From: Myceligenerans salitolerans | Lineage (GTDB): Bacteria > Actinomycetota > Actinomycetes > Actinomycetales > Cellulomonadaceae | Reading direction: 5' to 3' | DNA length: 64,000 bases | Assembly: GCF_017349295.1 (NCBI RefSeq) | Contig: NZ_JAFMPK010000047.1 | Span: forward strand, 332,687 to 396,686 | In this document: piece by piece, positions 1 through 8,766 of the stretch | How positions within the stretch are numbered: the stretch's first letter is position 1 | How the letters are laid out: the number at the start of each line of letters is the position of its first letter | The notes under the pieces: model-generated | The model's input: the letters and a program-made list of their open reading frames with translations, nothing else | The model's database searches: none | Told to the model about the DNA's origin: nothing | Made by a program: the position numbers and the translations under genes

Positions 1-847
1 GCCACACGTCCGACACCCGGTCCGAGCGGACACCGAGCACCATGACGGTGTCGACCACGCCGTCCTCGCTGATGACGAACCCCATCCCGTCCGCGGTGTC
101 GACCGCGTCGACCCGAGCGTCCGGACGCTGTGCGAGAGCGCCCAGGACGAAGCGGGCGACGTTGACGGCGCCCAGAACCGGCCGGCGCGCCGCGCTGACC
201 TTGCCGCCACCGTCCGAGGTCAAGGTCACGGCGGGGTCGAGGATCTCCACGAGGGCGCCGAAGTCGCCGGCGCGGGTGGCCGCGGCGAACGCCGCTGCCA
301 CCGCGTCGTGCCTGTCGCGGGGTGCGACGTCGTCCGTACGGGACCGCACCTTGCGACGGGCGGACGACGCCAGCTGCCGAGTCGCCTCCACCGAGCGGCC
401 GACCGTCTCGGCGATCTGGGCGAAGGGCAGCTCGAACACGTCGTGGAGCACGAACGCCACGCGCTCGGCCGGGGTGAGGGTGTGGAGCACCACCTGCAGC
501 GCCATGCTCACCGAGTCGTCGAGGGCGACGCGGTCGAGGGGGTCACCCGCGTGGCCGTGATCCGCGCTCGCGGGCACCGGCTCGGGAAGCCACGGCCCCA
601 CATAGGTCTCCCGTCGAGCACGGGCGGACCCGAGCATGTCGAGGCAGATCCGCGACGTCACCCGCATCATCCACGCCCCGGGGTTGTCGATCCCGGCACG
701 CTGCTCGTCGCTGAGCCGCACCCAGCGCACGAACGCGTCCTGCACCGCGTCCTCGGCATCGCTGAGGCTGCCCAGCATGCGGTACGCCAGACCGCGCAGC
801 GCGGGCCGCTCCGCCTCGAGCACCGCGGTCACCCCGTCATCCGGCAT
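1..847 (-). CDS. ECF sigma factor, SigJ-like with SnoaL-type C-terminal domain (partial)
   Basis: The gene reads leftward and runs off the window edge, so only about 282 N-terminal codons are visible. Residues 20-42 carry a sigma region 2 (AYRMLGSLSDAEDAVQDAF). Residues 124-168 carry a region 4 helix-turn-helix (LTPAERVAFVLHDVFELPF). Residues from about 180 onward look like the SnoaL/NTF2-like extension typical of SigJ (ECF41-type) factors, in which that domain tunes sigma activity. The ATG at 847 is preceded by a GGAG-type ribosome site. The gene is divergent from the NmrA-like reductase with a 191-bp gap, and such sigma factors often sit next to an oxidoreductase or hydrolase target. The family assignment is secure; the target is not visible. 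Confidence 0.9.
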   Translation of the reverse strand, partial: MPDDGVTAVLEAERPALRGLAYRMLGSLSDAEDAVQDAFVRWVRLSDEQRAGIDNPGAWMMRVTSRICLDMLGSARARRETYVGPWLPEPVPASADHGHAGDPLDRVALDDSVSMALQVVLHTLTPAERVAFVLHDVFELPFAQIAETVGRSVEATRQLASSARRKVRSRTDDVAPRDRHDAVAAAFAAATRAGDFGALVEILDPAVTLTSDGGGKVSAARRPVLGAVNVARFVLGALAQRPDARVDAVDTADGMGFVISEDGVVDTVMVLGVRSDRVSDVW

Positions 848-1038
848 CCGGTGTCTCCGTTCTCGTGATGTGCCGGTCAAAGCTTCGCGAACTTCGGCGT
901 CGGGCGCGATGTCGACGGCGGTCTCCTTCTCGCGGTCGTGCGGGACGGCGGACCGCCCAGTGTGAGCCTCACGTTTCCGGCCGCCGCGTCGTCGACCCCT
1001 CAGATGCTCGATCGGGCATCCGAACCGAAAGGACGAAC

Positions 1039-1821
1039 ATGAGAGTCGCGATCGCAGGAGGCACGGGCCTCGTGGGCAGGGCCGTCGCCGACGAAGCCGT
1101 CACGAGGGGTCACGAGACCGTCGTTCTCGCGCGCTCACGTGGCATCGAGCTGACCACGGGGACCGGGCTGGACCACGCGCTGCGCGGATGCACCGCCGTG
1201 ATCGACGTCACCAACGTGGCCACGATGAAGGCCGGCGCCTCGACCCGCTTCTTCGAGGACGTCACCCGCACTCTGCTCACCGCGGAGCGGCGCGCAGGCG
1301 TCGAGCGCCACGTCGCGCTGTCCATCGTCGGTGTCGATCGTGCGCCGTTCGACTACTACGCGGGCAAGCGGGCGCAGGAGCTCGCCGTCGAGGCGGGCCC
1401 CGTGCCGTGGACCGTCCTGCGGGCGACCCAGTTCCACGAGTTCGCCGAGCAGATCCACGCGACCGCGAAAGCCGGCCCGCTGCACCTCGCGCCGAAGATG
1501 CGCACCCAGCCGATCGCGGTTCGCGAGGTCGCATCGCGCCTCGTCGACCTCGCCGAAGCGTCCGCCGTGGGCGGGTACGTCGAACTCGCCGGCCCCGAGG
1601 AGGAGTCGCTCGTCGACATGGTGCGCCGATGGGCCCGCGCCACCGGGCGCCGGGGCTGGATCCCCGCCGTCGCGCTGCCCGGCGGTCTCGGCAGGGCACA
1701 GCGCGACGGCACGCTCCTCCCGGGCGCCGGCGCCGAGATCGGCGTCGAGACCTTCACCGCCTGGCTCGAGCGCACCACCGGCCGCCGGAGCAGCGGGCGT
1801 CGGGAGCCGCAGGGCACGTAG
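1039..1821 (+). CDS. NmrA-like NAD(P)-binding SDR family protein
   Basis: A 260-residue Rossmann protein starting at the ATG at 1039, preceded by AAAGGACGAAC; the longer upstream reading frame has no ribosome site. The N terminus has the dinucleotide-binding motif IAGGTGLVGRA. The rest matches atypical short-chain reductases of the NmrA type, including a YYAGKRAQE stretch that resembles the YxxxK region and a TQFHEFAEQI segment. Such proteins act as soluble redox sensors or reductases; the substrate cannot be told. It is divergent from the SigJ-like sigma factor, an arrangement common for ECF41 factors and their target gene, so sigma control of this gene is a reasonable inference. Confidence 0.82.
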   Translation: MRVAIAGGTGLVGRAVADEAVTRGHETVVLARSRGIELTTGTGLDHALRGCTAVIDVTNVATMKAGASTRFFEDVTRTLLTAERRAGVERHVALSIVGVDRAPFDYYAGKRAQELAVEAGPVPWTVLRATQFHEFAEQIHATAKAGPLHLAPKMRTQPIAVREVASRLVDLAEASAVGGYVELAGPEEESLVDMVRRWARATGRRGWIPAVALPGGLGRAQRDGTLLPGAGAEIGVETFTAWLERTTGRRSSGRREPQGT

Positions 1822-1839
1822 GAGACCTACCGGGATGCC

Positions 1840-2442
1840 TCACAGCCAGCCGTGCTCGCGGGCGTAGCGGGCGGCTTCGTGGCGTGTGCGGGTCTGGGTC
1901 TTCCGCATGGCGTTGGACAGGTAGTTGCGGACGGTACCGGGGGCGAGGTGGAGGCGGGCGGCGATCTCGGCGACGGAGTAGCCGTCGCCGGTGACGCGCA
2001 GCACGTCCGCCTCGCGCTCGGTGAGCGGGTTGTCGTCGACGATCGCGGCCGCGGAGACGTCCTGGTCGATCCATCTGCGGCCCGCGTGGAGCGTGGCGAT
2101 CACCGTGGCGATGTGGGCCGGTTCGGCGGACTTGCTGGCGAAGCCCTGGACGCCGAGCTTCAGCGCCTTGCGCAGGATGCCGGGCCGGGCGTGCCGGGTG
2201 AGCAGGAGCACGACCTGGCCGGGGAGTTCCCGGCGGATCTCGGTGACGGCGTCCAGTCCGTCCATGGTGGGCATCTCGAGGTCGATCACCAGGACGTCGG
2301 GCCGGTGGGCCAGGGTGGCGCGCACGGCGCCGGCGCCGTCGACGGCCTCCGCGAGGACCGTGATGTCGCCCTCCAGGGGCAGCAGCGCGGCAAGTGCGGA
2401 ACGGAGCAGCACCTCGTCGTCGGCCAGTACGACGGTCGTCAT
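1840..2442 (-). CDS. NarL/LuxR-family response regulator (DesR-like)
   Basis: A 200-residue two-domain regulator. The receiver domain holds the acidic pair in VVLADDE and the phospho-acceptor Asp54 in VLVIDLEMPTMDG. The C-terminal LuxR helix-turn-helix starts with LTEREADVLR and continues through VAEIAARLHLAPGTVRNYL. The ATG at 2442 lies 11 bp after the stop of the kinase gene, so the pair is co-transcribed. The receiver and output domains most resemble DesR-type partners of DesK kinases. Likely targets are the divergent ABC-2 transporter and its own operon; a GTGACG-N3-CGTCAC palindrome in the shared promoter region is the obvious candidate site. Confidence 0.92.
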   Translation of the reverse strand: MTTVVLADDEVLLRSALAALLPLEGDITVLAEAVDGAGAVRATLAHRPDVLVIDLEMPTMDGLDAVTEIRRELPGQVVLLLTRHARPGILRKALKLGVQGFASKSAEPAHIATVIATLHAGRRWIDQDVSAAAIVDDNPLTEREADVLRVTGDGYSVAEIAARLHLAPGTVRNYLSNAMRKTQTRTRHEAARYAREHGWL

Positions 2443-2453
2443 GGGCGCGCCTT

Positions 2454-3641
2454 TCAGGTGGCGGGGAGCCTGGCGGGAGGTGACGCCGCGGGAACGACCG
2501 CGGCGGTCAGGAACCGCCCGCCCTCGAGCCGGGTGGTGAGCTCGCCACCGGCGTCCGAGACCCGGTCCGCGAGGGTGGCCAGGCCACGCAGTTTCGGCGG
2601 CGCGCCGTCCTCGACCCCGTCGTTGACCACCGAGATGCCGTGCCGGGACAGCTCGATCCGCGCCAGGGTGGCGCGCGAGTGCCGCAGGATGTTCGTCGTC
2701 GTCTCCCGCAGCACCTGCGCCAGGAGGTCGATGGCCGGGGTGTCGATCTCGGCCCGGCGTTCGACGCGGACGCGGATGCCGGCCGCCTCGAGAAGATTTC
2801 TGGCGTTCTCCAGTTCCGCGGTGAGGTTGAGCTTGCGCTGCCCGTAGGCCAGTTCCTTGGTCTGGGTGATGGTGTCGCCCACGAGGGCGTAGATCTCCCG
2901 CAGTTCCTGCTCCACGCGGGCGGTGTCCGTGTGGAGCAGCTTGCGCGCGAGGGCGGTCTTCAGCTTGACCACGTGCAGGGTGTGGCCCTGGATGTCGTGC
3001 AGGTCGCCGGCGAAGCGCATCCGCTCGCGCATCACCGCCAGCTCCGCCTCCCGCTCGCGGGTCTCCTCCAGCTCCGCCGCGAGGTCGTAGAAGCCCTTGT
3101 TGGGGAACATCAGGCCGATCAGGACCGCGGTGATCCCGGTCGGAAGGATGACGCCGACGATCAGGCCGGTCGCGTTCACCTCGCCGCTCACGACCGGTCC
3201 GAGCGTGCCGACCACGGCGACGTAGGCCGTCACCGCGATCGCGGCCGCGGCCCGGTGGCGCGGCAGCTGGGGAACGGTCAGACAGCCCACGACGGCGAGG
3301 GCGTAGTACGCACCCTGGGCGTCGCCGTCGGTCAGGAAGACCCCGTAGGGCCAGACGGCGGCCGCGACGGCCAGGCAGGGCGCTGCGACGCGCAGGATCT
3401 CGCCGACCGTCCAGCGCTCGAACGCGACGACCACGACCACCACGCCGAGTCCCAGCACGACGACGTCCTGCCAGGTCTGCGCCTGGCGTGCCACGACGAT
3501 CGCGCCGACCACCACGAACAGCGGCATCACCGCCGAGAGGTTGAGCACGCGGAATCGCCGTCGTGACCGGCGGGCGGCCGCTGTCGACCACGGCGCCGCC
3601 GGAAGCGGTCTCGCCTCTCGTGGCACCGGTCCGCTGGTCAT
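2454..3641 (-). CDS. DesK-type sensor histidine kinase
   Basis: A 395-residue membrane kinase. Roughly residues 33-190 form several hydrophobic helices with no large extracellular loop, suggesting sensing within the membrane. A short coiled linker (ELEETREREAEL) precedes the HisKA_3 dimerisation helix with the phospho-accepting histidine in GDLHDIQGHTLHVVKL. The ATPase domain has the N-box RETTTNILRHS; the G-box is short, as in DesK. The gene is followed by its response regulator and diverges from an ABC-2 exporter. Intramembrane-sensing kinases beside ABC-2 pumps commonly respond to membrane-active compounds or membrane state, but the signal here is unknown. Confidence 0.9.
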   Translation of the reverse strand: MTSGPVPREARPLPAAPWSTAAARRSRRRFRVLNLSAVMPLFVVVGAIVVARQAQTWQDVVVLGLGVVVVVVAFERWTVGEILRVAAPCLAVAAAVWPYGVFLTDGDAQGAYYALAVVGCLTVPQLPRHRAAAAIAVTAYVAVVGTLGPVVSGEVNATGLIVGVILPTGITAVLIGLMFPNKGFYDLAAELEETREREAELAVMRERMRFAGDLHDIQGHTLHVVKLKTALARKLLHTDTARVEQELREIYALVGDTITQTKELAYGQRKLNLTAELENARNLLEAAGIRVRVERRAEIDTPAIDLLAQVLRETTTNILRHSRATLARIELSRHGISVVNDGVEDGAPPKLRGLATLADRVSDAGGELTTRLEGGRFLTAAVVPAASPPARLPAT

Positions 3642-3705
3642 GTGTCGTGCTTCCGATCGGGGACGTTGACGGTCTCCAGTATCGTCGCCGCGCTCCGGTT
3701 CGGCA

Positions 3706-3720
3706 GTGACGCCACGTCAC
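3706..3720. promoter_or_regulatory. GTGACG-N3-CGTCAC palindrome between kinase and ABC exporter
   Basis: A perfect 6-bp inverted repeat with a CCA spacer lies in the 160-bp region between the divergent kinase (start 3641) and ABC ATPase (start 3802) genes. A further GTGACGTCG half-site occurs near 3756. Position and symmetry fit binding by the adjacent LuxR-type response regulator; this is inference from layout only. Confidence 0.35.
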
Positions 3721-3801
3721 CAGTGGCTCGCTCGGATGTCATGGCCAGGAGGTGACGTCGCCGCACTGGGCGGCGCCGAGCCCGCCGGGTCTGATGGAGG
3801 C

Positions 3802-4698
3802 ATGAGCACAGCACCTGTCATCGACGTCGACGCACTGCACGTCACCTACGGCGACTTCCACGCCGTGACGGACCTCTCGTTCCAGGTGGAGCGGGGAGAG
3901 TTGTACGCGCTCCTGGGCACGAACGGAGCAGGAAAGACCTCGACCCTGGAGGTGGTCGAGGGCCACCGGGCCGCGTCGTCGGGCACCGTTCGCGTCTTCG
4001 GGGAGAGCCCGTCGGACCGGCGTACGGTACGACCGCGGATGGGGATCATGCTCCAGGAGAGCGGCTTCTCCCCCGACCTCACGGTCGCGGAGTCGATCCG
4101 GCTGATCGGCCGGCTCACCGGACGTACGGACACCGTCGACCGGGTCCTGGGCATCGTGGACCTCACGAGAAAGGCCGAGACCCGCGTGGCTCAGCTCTCC
4201 GGCGGTGAGAAGCGGCGCCTCGACTTCGCCACCGCCGTGTACGGGCGGCCCGAGCTGATCTTCCTGGACGAGCCCACCACAGGGCTGGACATCCAGTCCC
4301 GCGACGCCCTCTGGGACGCCGTCGAGGAACTGCGCGCGGACGGTTCCACCATCGTGCTGACCACCCACTACCTGGAGGAGGCGCAGCAGCGCGCCGACCG
4401 CATCGGCCTGATGCACCACGGCACGTTCCGCCACCAGGGAACCGTGGCCGAGCTGACCCGGACCCTTCCGGCGGCGATCCAGTTCTCCCTTCCCGCCGGC
4501 GCGCCGGCCCCGCCGGTGTCCGCCGTCGCGGTCCCGGACGGCTCCTACCAGATCGAGACCTTCGACCTGCAGACCGATCTCAAGCAGCTGCTCGACTGGG
4601 CCCACGACCACGCCGTCGACCTGCACGGACTGTCCGCCGCCCCGACCCGGCTCGACGACGTCTTCCGCGCCATCGACACCGCGCCCGCGCTCTCCTGA
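3802..4698 (+). CDS. ABC transporter ATP-binding protein (ABC-2 exporter)
   Basis: A 298-residue ATPase of the drug/antibiotic exporter (DrrA/CcmA-like) group. The Walker A motif is GTNGAGKT, the signature is LSGGEKRRLDFA, and the Walker B is ELIFLDEPTTGLD, followed by a D-loop and the switch histidine in VLTTHYLEEAQ. The last 70 or so residues form the usual C-terminal extension of this group. The ATG at 3802 follows a clear TGGAGGC ribosome site; an in-frame start at 3706 has none. It pairs with the permease 38 bp downstream. The substrate is unknown. Control by the divergent DesKR-like pair is likely. Confidence 0.92.
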   Translation: MSTAPVIDVDALHVTYGDFHAVTDLSFQVERGELYALLGTNGAGKTSTLEVVEGHRAASSGTVRVFGESPSDRRTVRPRMGIMLQESGFSPDLTVAESIRLIGRLTGRTDTVDRVLGIVDLTRKAETRVAQLSGGEKRRLDFATAVYGRPELIFLDEPTTGLDIQSRDALWDAVEELRADGSTIVLTTHYLEEAQQRADRIGLMHHGTFRHQGTVAELTRTLPAAIQFSLPAGAPAPPVSAVAVPDGSYQIETFDLQTDLKQLLDWAHDHAVDLHGLSAAPTRLDDVFRAIDTAPALS

Positions 4699-4736
4699 GC
4701 GACCCTCCCCTCGACTCGCAGAACGGAATCCCGACC

Positions 4737-5456
4737 ATGCTTCCCATCGCACGCAGCGAACTGATCCAGATCTTCCGCAACCGGGCGGTGCTGATCACCA
4801 GCCTCATCATGCCGCTGGCGGCAGCGGCGTTCTTCATCTACCGCAGGGACGCCTTCGAGACGCTCGGCAGTCTCGGGTACATCGGGGCGATCCTCGTCTT
4901 CACCATCGCGGCCTTCACCCTCTACGCGACCACCGTGACCACCCTGGCCGCCCGCCGACAGGACCTCTTCCTCAAACGGCTGCGCTCCACGGCCGCCGGT
5001 GACACGGCCATCCTCACCGGCCTCGTGCTCCCGGTCAGTGCGGTCTCCCTGGTCCAGGTCGCGCTGGTGCTCGGCGCCTTCATGGCACTCAGCGGCGCAC
5101 CGGCCGACCCGCTCCTCCTGGTGGTGGCGATCGTCGCGACGTTCGTCATGATGCTCGCCCTGGCGATCGCCACCGCCGGCATCACCAACTCCCCCGAACA
5201 CGCCCAGGTCACCTCGCTGCCCCTCAGCCTCGGCGTCGTCGTCCTGGCCAGCTGGATCGGCCTCACCGGAACCGAGGACCTCGCCCTCCTCAAGCGGGTG
5301 CTGCCCGGCGGCGCGGCGACCGAGCTCGTCATCAACGCCTGGAACGGCGGCGTCCCGCTCACCGAGTCGCTGCTCCTGCTGGCGCCCACCCTCGGCTGGG
5401 TCGTCGTGGCCGTCGCGCTCGCCTCACGGATGTTCCGGTGGGAACCGCGGCGGTGA
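4737..5456 (+). CDS. ABC-2 type transporter permease
   Basis: A 239-residue integral membrane protein with about six hydrophobic helices (for example VLITSLIMPLAAAAFFIY, and a helix starting LLLVVAIVATF). The conserved N-terminal ARSELIQIFRNRAVLI stretch is typical of ABC-2 permeases. It starts 38 bp after the ATPase stop and would form a dimeric pore with it. No extracellular domain is present, so the exporter probably moves a small amphipathic compound or lipid. The gene ends near a convergent membrane-protein gene, with a 176-bp gap in which no further gene was seen. Confidence 0.9.
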   Translation: MLPIARSELIQIFRNRAVLITSLIMPLAAAAFFIYRRDAFETLGSLGYIGAILVFTIAAFTLYATTVTTLAARRQDLFLKRLRSTAAGDTAILTGLVLPVSAVSLVQVALVLGAFMALSGAPADPLLLVVAIVATFVMMLALAIATAGITNSPEHAQVTSLPLSLGVVVLASWIGLTGTEDLALLKRVLPGGAATELVINAWNGGVPLTESLLLLAPTLGWVVVAVALASRMFRWEPRR

Positions 5457-5632
5457 CCGTCACGGCGTCCAATGCACCGTGATCCGTCGCATGACTTCTC
5501 CTTCCATCGCGGTGACACGGTTCGTCGTTCGACGACGCACGGACACCCTTCCCCACGGCGGAGCGGCTGTCATCAGCCGCATCGGTGAACTGGTCGACCC
5601 GTCTGAGCCGGTCGCCGGCGCGAGGCCGCGGA

Positions 5633-6886
5633 TCAGCGGTTGGTGGAGGTGAAACGGTGGAGGCCGGGTGCGCCGGCCGGCGGGACCCGCTCGGTGAAGC
5701 CCTGGCCGACGACGAGCGCGCGCAGGCGATGGGGCATGCGCGAGGTGCCGCGCCCACGGTTCAGGACGCCGATCATGAACGTGAGGCTGCCATGGGGCCG
5801 GGAGCTGACGCGGAGGCGGGCGTAGTCGCTGTCGGTGCGGACGGTGAGGCGGTCGATCTGTGCCCACGCCCACTCGAAGGACTCCCGGTCCGAAGCGACG
5901 CGCACCCCCCAGGAGGTGATCTCCACGCCATAGGTGGCGACGCCGCGCCGCAGCGCGACGAGGAAGGCGGCCGCGAACGGCGCCCCGACCAGCAGACCGA
6001 CCAGCACGACCTCTCGACGGCCCACCTCGATCCCCGTCTCCGCCTGGAGCGCGACGAGGGGCACCGCCCCGAGTGCCGCACCGATCGCGACGCCGAGAAC
6101 GACGAGCCACGTGAGCCCCGCCATCGACAGCCGCTTCGCACGCACCTCGATCCGGTACCCGCCCTGGGCCTCGGTCCATACCGGCGTGTCGCCGGAAGCC
6201 GCCAGTTCCCCGGGACCGCCGGCCGGCCGCTCTCCGGGACGGGAGCGGCGCCACCAGAGACCGACCGGGATCGACAGGGCGAGCACGACGGCGCTACCCA
6301 CCAGGACGCCTGCGACCGGAGCCGGGCGGCCGGACTCCGAGATCAGGCCCCACTGCCGCACGATCTCGCCGTCGTCGTCGAAGCGGGTCTCCAGACCCAC
6401 GGCGTCCCCAGCGTGCGCGGGCTCACGGGCGAGCAACTCCACCCACACCGGCTCCCGGGGCGGCTCGGGCAGCCCGGGCCCGGTCCCGGCAGACCGTTCC
6501 GCGACCTCTCGTTCGGTGATCTCCACGAGCGCCTCGCACCGGTACAGCCACCACAGCTCCGCCACCCCGCGCCCGCACGCACCCGTCTCCACGACATGGC
6601 CCGTGTACTGGGGAAGTGTCATCGGCGCGTCCACGTGCCGGAGCAGCACGATGCCGACGTTGAGCGGGAGCGCGAGCCCCAGGACCAGGACCGCGACGAG
6701 CATGGGGGTCATCGGAGGGTCCGCGGCCGGGTTCCGCTGCGCACTGCGTGCCCAGCGTCCGACGGTCCTCCGCGAGGGCCAGCGCAGCACCTTCGCGACG
6801 AAGACGGCCACCAGCCACATCGCGGGAACACTGACGACGACGACCGCGACCGCGATCCGTACCGACGGCCCGAACACGTCCGACAT
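5633..6886 (-). CDS. Multi-TM membrane protein with possible PH-like C-terminal domain
   Basis: A 417-residue protein of unrecognised family. The ATG at 6886 is chosen because GGGAGGGG precedes it; the frame stays open upstream but looks non-coding. Hydrophobic segments lie near residues 8-30 (AVAVVVVSVPAMWLVAVFV), 58-80, 190-210 and as a pair near 250-310. The last 110 residues (YGVEITSWGVRV, then WAQIDRLTVRTDSDYARL) have the look of a bacterial PH-like domain that follows TM helices in many actinobacterial proteins. The gene sits between the ABC exporter and the P47 array in the opposite direction. No function is assigned. Confidence 0.7.
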   Translation of the reverse strand: MSDVFGPSVRIAVAVVVVSVPAMWLVAVFVAKVLRWPSRRTVGRWARSAQRNPAADPPMTPMLVAVLVLGLALPLNVGIVLLRHVDAPMTLPQYTGHVVETGACGRGVAELWWLYRCEALVEITEREVAERSAGTGPGLPEPPREPVWVELLAREPAHAGDAVGLETRFDDDGEIVRQWGLISESGRPAPVAGVLVGSAVVLALSIPVGLWWRRSRPGERPAGGPGELAASGDTPVWTEAQGGYRIEVRAKRLSMAGLTWLVVLGVAIGAALGAVPLVALQAETGIEVGRREVVLVGLLVGAPFAAAFLVALRRGVATYGVEITSWGVRVASDRESFEWAWAQIDRLTVRTDSDYARLRVSSRPHGSLTFMIGVLNRGRGTSRMPHRLRALVVGQGFTERVPPAGAPGLHRFTSTNR

Positions 6887-7199
6887 CGCGCCCCTCCCGG
6901 CGTCGTCCCACGTGACGAACCTATCGGTGGACGGCGACATGAAACCGAGGAGGACCCCGCCGGCGTAACCGGCACCGGACATCGAGCGGGTCCCAGCGAC
7001 GCGGACCGGTCCCGACGCCTCCGGGCTGAAGGAGCCCCCCACCCCCACCGCCCCGGCCTGCTCCGCCGTGCCGGCGAGAGGGTGAAATGGCTTCCCTGCC
7101 GCGCCGTGCGGGCTTCGGCGTGCGAATCTCGAAAAGGGCCGGAAACATCGTCCGGCGCCTCGGTGGAAAGAAACTTCACCCAAATCCAGGGGGCAAACC
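6887..7199. other. Intergenic region upstream of the P47-like array
   Basis: This 313-bp stretch separates two divergent transcripts and holds no convincing gene. Its last 70 bases are relatively AT-rich for this genome (for example GAAAGAAACTTCACCCAAAT) and end in a GGGGG purine stretch before the ATG at 7200. It therefore probably carries the promoter of the P47-like operon and, on the other strand, that of the membrane-protein gene. No clear -35/-10 pair or operator palindrome was identified. Confidence 0.4.
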
Positions 7200-8753
7200 A
7201 TGACAACGACCGCGCCTTCCTCCTCGGCTTTCTCCACTGCCCAGATATCGCATTACCAGGACGCCCGGCCCGATATCTTCGTGCCTCGTCACGAGATCCC
7301 CACGGCCCTTCTCGCCACCGAGGCGGACACCCTCGGATGGGACGCCGTGAACGCGATCCGGCTTCCGCAAGTCAATGAGGCCATGCTCGAGTCGGACGCC
7401 TCACCGGCGGCGTTCGACACCACGGTCCAGGAGGGATGGACGCTCGACGGCACGTTCGGACCGTGGCAGCTGACCCGGGGCGGCTCGGGCGCGATCGTCT
7501 TCCTCCGGACGCCGATCCCCAGCGCGCACATGACTTTCCCCGACACCCCGGACCTGGACCTCACGGACGGCCGCGCCACCGTCGCGATCAAACTGCAGTA
7601 CCTCCCTCAGCCGCCCGCCGGCCCCGCCACACCCGCCACGGACGGCGACGAGGGAGGAACGAAGCAGTTCCTCGCGCGGGACGCCAAGGCCCGGAGCGAG
7701 GACGACCCGGCCGTCGTCATCCAGAGCATCGACTACGGGAGCAGCACGCCCTCGGAACTCCAGAAGGCACTCTTCCAGGCCGCGCTCGCCAACTGGTTCA
7801 ACGACAACCTCGCCGCCTTCACGTACGTCTTCTCGGTGGTCAACCTCAACGCGCGAGCCGCCAAGGAGGACTTCCAGTGGCTCAAGCCGACCTACACGAG
7901 CTACGCCTACTTCAACGGCGCGTCGGACGAGGAAAGCTACTTCGGGGTTCTCAACCTCACCCAGGGCGACTCGCCGGACGGCCTCACCAACCAGATCCCG
8001 CCGTCGGCCATCCCCTCCGGATGCCAGGGATCCATCCTCATCTCCAACAACCTCTTCCTGCGCGAGATGATCCTGCCCGGGCTGACGAAGTCGTTCACCG
8101 GCGCGACCGAGAGCGACTTCGACCTGAACAGCACGGGTACGGTGATCGAGAACCGCGACACGATCACGCTGGACGACATCAGAATCGGCGCCGTCGACTA
8201 CACGCCGGAGTTGCATACCTTCCGGCTGCAGATCGTCGGTGACGAGATCCAGATCGACACCAAGACCAAGGTCCACGTCTCCCCCGGGATCGACGCGTTC
8301 GTCACGGCCACCGAGTTCTACAGGATCGTGCTCGTCGACAAGCCCGACGGCAGCCAGACCCTCGACTTCGCCCGGTCACGCGACCCGCTGCGCAACCACT
8401 GGATGGAGACGGCGACCTGGGTCACCGTCACGGAGGTCATCGTCGGAATCGTCGGCGCGATCGCCGCCACCGTCGCGGGCAACGTCATCGCGACCGTGGC
8501 GCGACGGATCATCGCGGTGATCATCATCATCGTCGTCGCCGGGATCCTCGCCGCGATCCCCGCCATCATCGCGGCGGTGATGGAAGGCAAGGCAGCCGAC
8601 GCCCTGCCGTCGATCGGCGACCTCGTCATGGAGGCCTCCAGCGACGTCACCTGGCCGGGGTCCAGCGGCTTCACCCTCAAGTCCGCCGAACTCAACGGAT
8701 CCTTCCAGCTCGGCGGCGACCTGACACCGGTCACGCGGCCGGCCGGATCCTGA
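7200..8753 (+). CDS. TULIP-fold P47-like protein 1
   Basis: A 517-residue protein with hallmarks of the P47/OrfX (Clostridium P-47) family. It has a TLGWDAVNAIRLPQVNEAM start motif (residues 44-62), a GTFGPWQLTRGGSGAIVFLR block (84-103), then YAYFNG and YFGVLNLTQG. The family consensus begins 'xYGWDxVxxxxxxxVN' and continues with a 'GxFGxWxIxxGGSG' block. A roughly 45-residue N-terminal extension precedes the core. Residues about 407-461 are extremely hydrophobic (runs of Ile/Val/Ala), followed by ALPSIGDL and a final beta segment ending ELNGSFQLGG. There is no signal peptide. Known family members are TULIP tubular lipid-binding proteins encoded beside clostridial neurotoxins. The function in an actinobacterium is unknown. 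Confidence 0.82.
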   Translation: MTTTAPSSSAFSTAQISHYQDARPDIFVPRHEIPTALLATEADTLGWDAVNAIRLPQVNEAMLESDASPAAFDTTVQEGWTLDGTFGPWQLTRGGSGAIVFLRTPIPSAHMTFPDTPDLDLTDGRATVAIKLQYLPQPPAGPATPATDGDEGGTKQFLARDAKARSEDDPAVVIQSIDYGSSTPSELQKALFQAALANWFNDNLAAFTYVFSVVNLNARAAKEDFQWLKPTYTSYAYFNGASDEESYFGVLNLTQGDSPDGLTNQIPPSAIPSGCQGSILISNNLFLREMILPGLTKSFTGATESDFDLNSTGTVIENRDTITLDDIRIGAVDYTPELHTFRLQIVGDEIQIDTKTKVHVSPGIDAFVTATEFYRIVLVDKPDGSQTLDFARSRDPLRNHWMETATWVTVTEVIVGIVGAIAATVAGNVIATVARRIIAVIIIIVVAGILAAIPAIIAAVMEGKAADALPSIGDLVMEASSDVTWPGSSGFTLKSAELNGSFQLGGDLTPVTRPAGS

Positions 8754-8766
8754 CGAGGCGTGCGCC

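Noticed and set aside
865..1038. N-terminal extension of the NmrA-like protein
   Set aside because: The frame is open, but the translated stretch is Arg/Ser-rich, without a ribosome site, while a good site precedes the ATG at 1039.
6887..7237. Longer start for the membrane protein at 5633-6886
   Set aside because: The extension would run across the promoter region into the divergent P47-like gene and has poor coding character; GGGAGGGG precedes the internal ATG.
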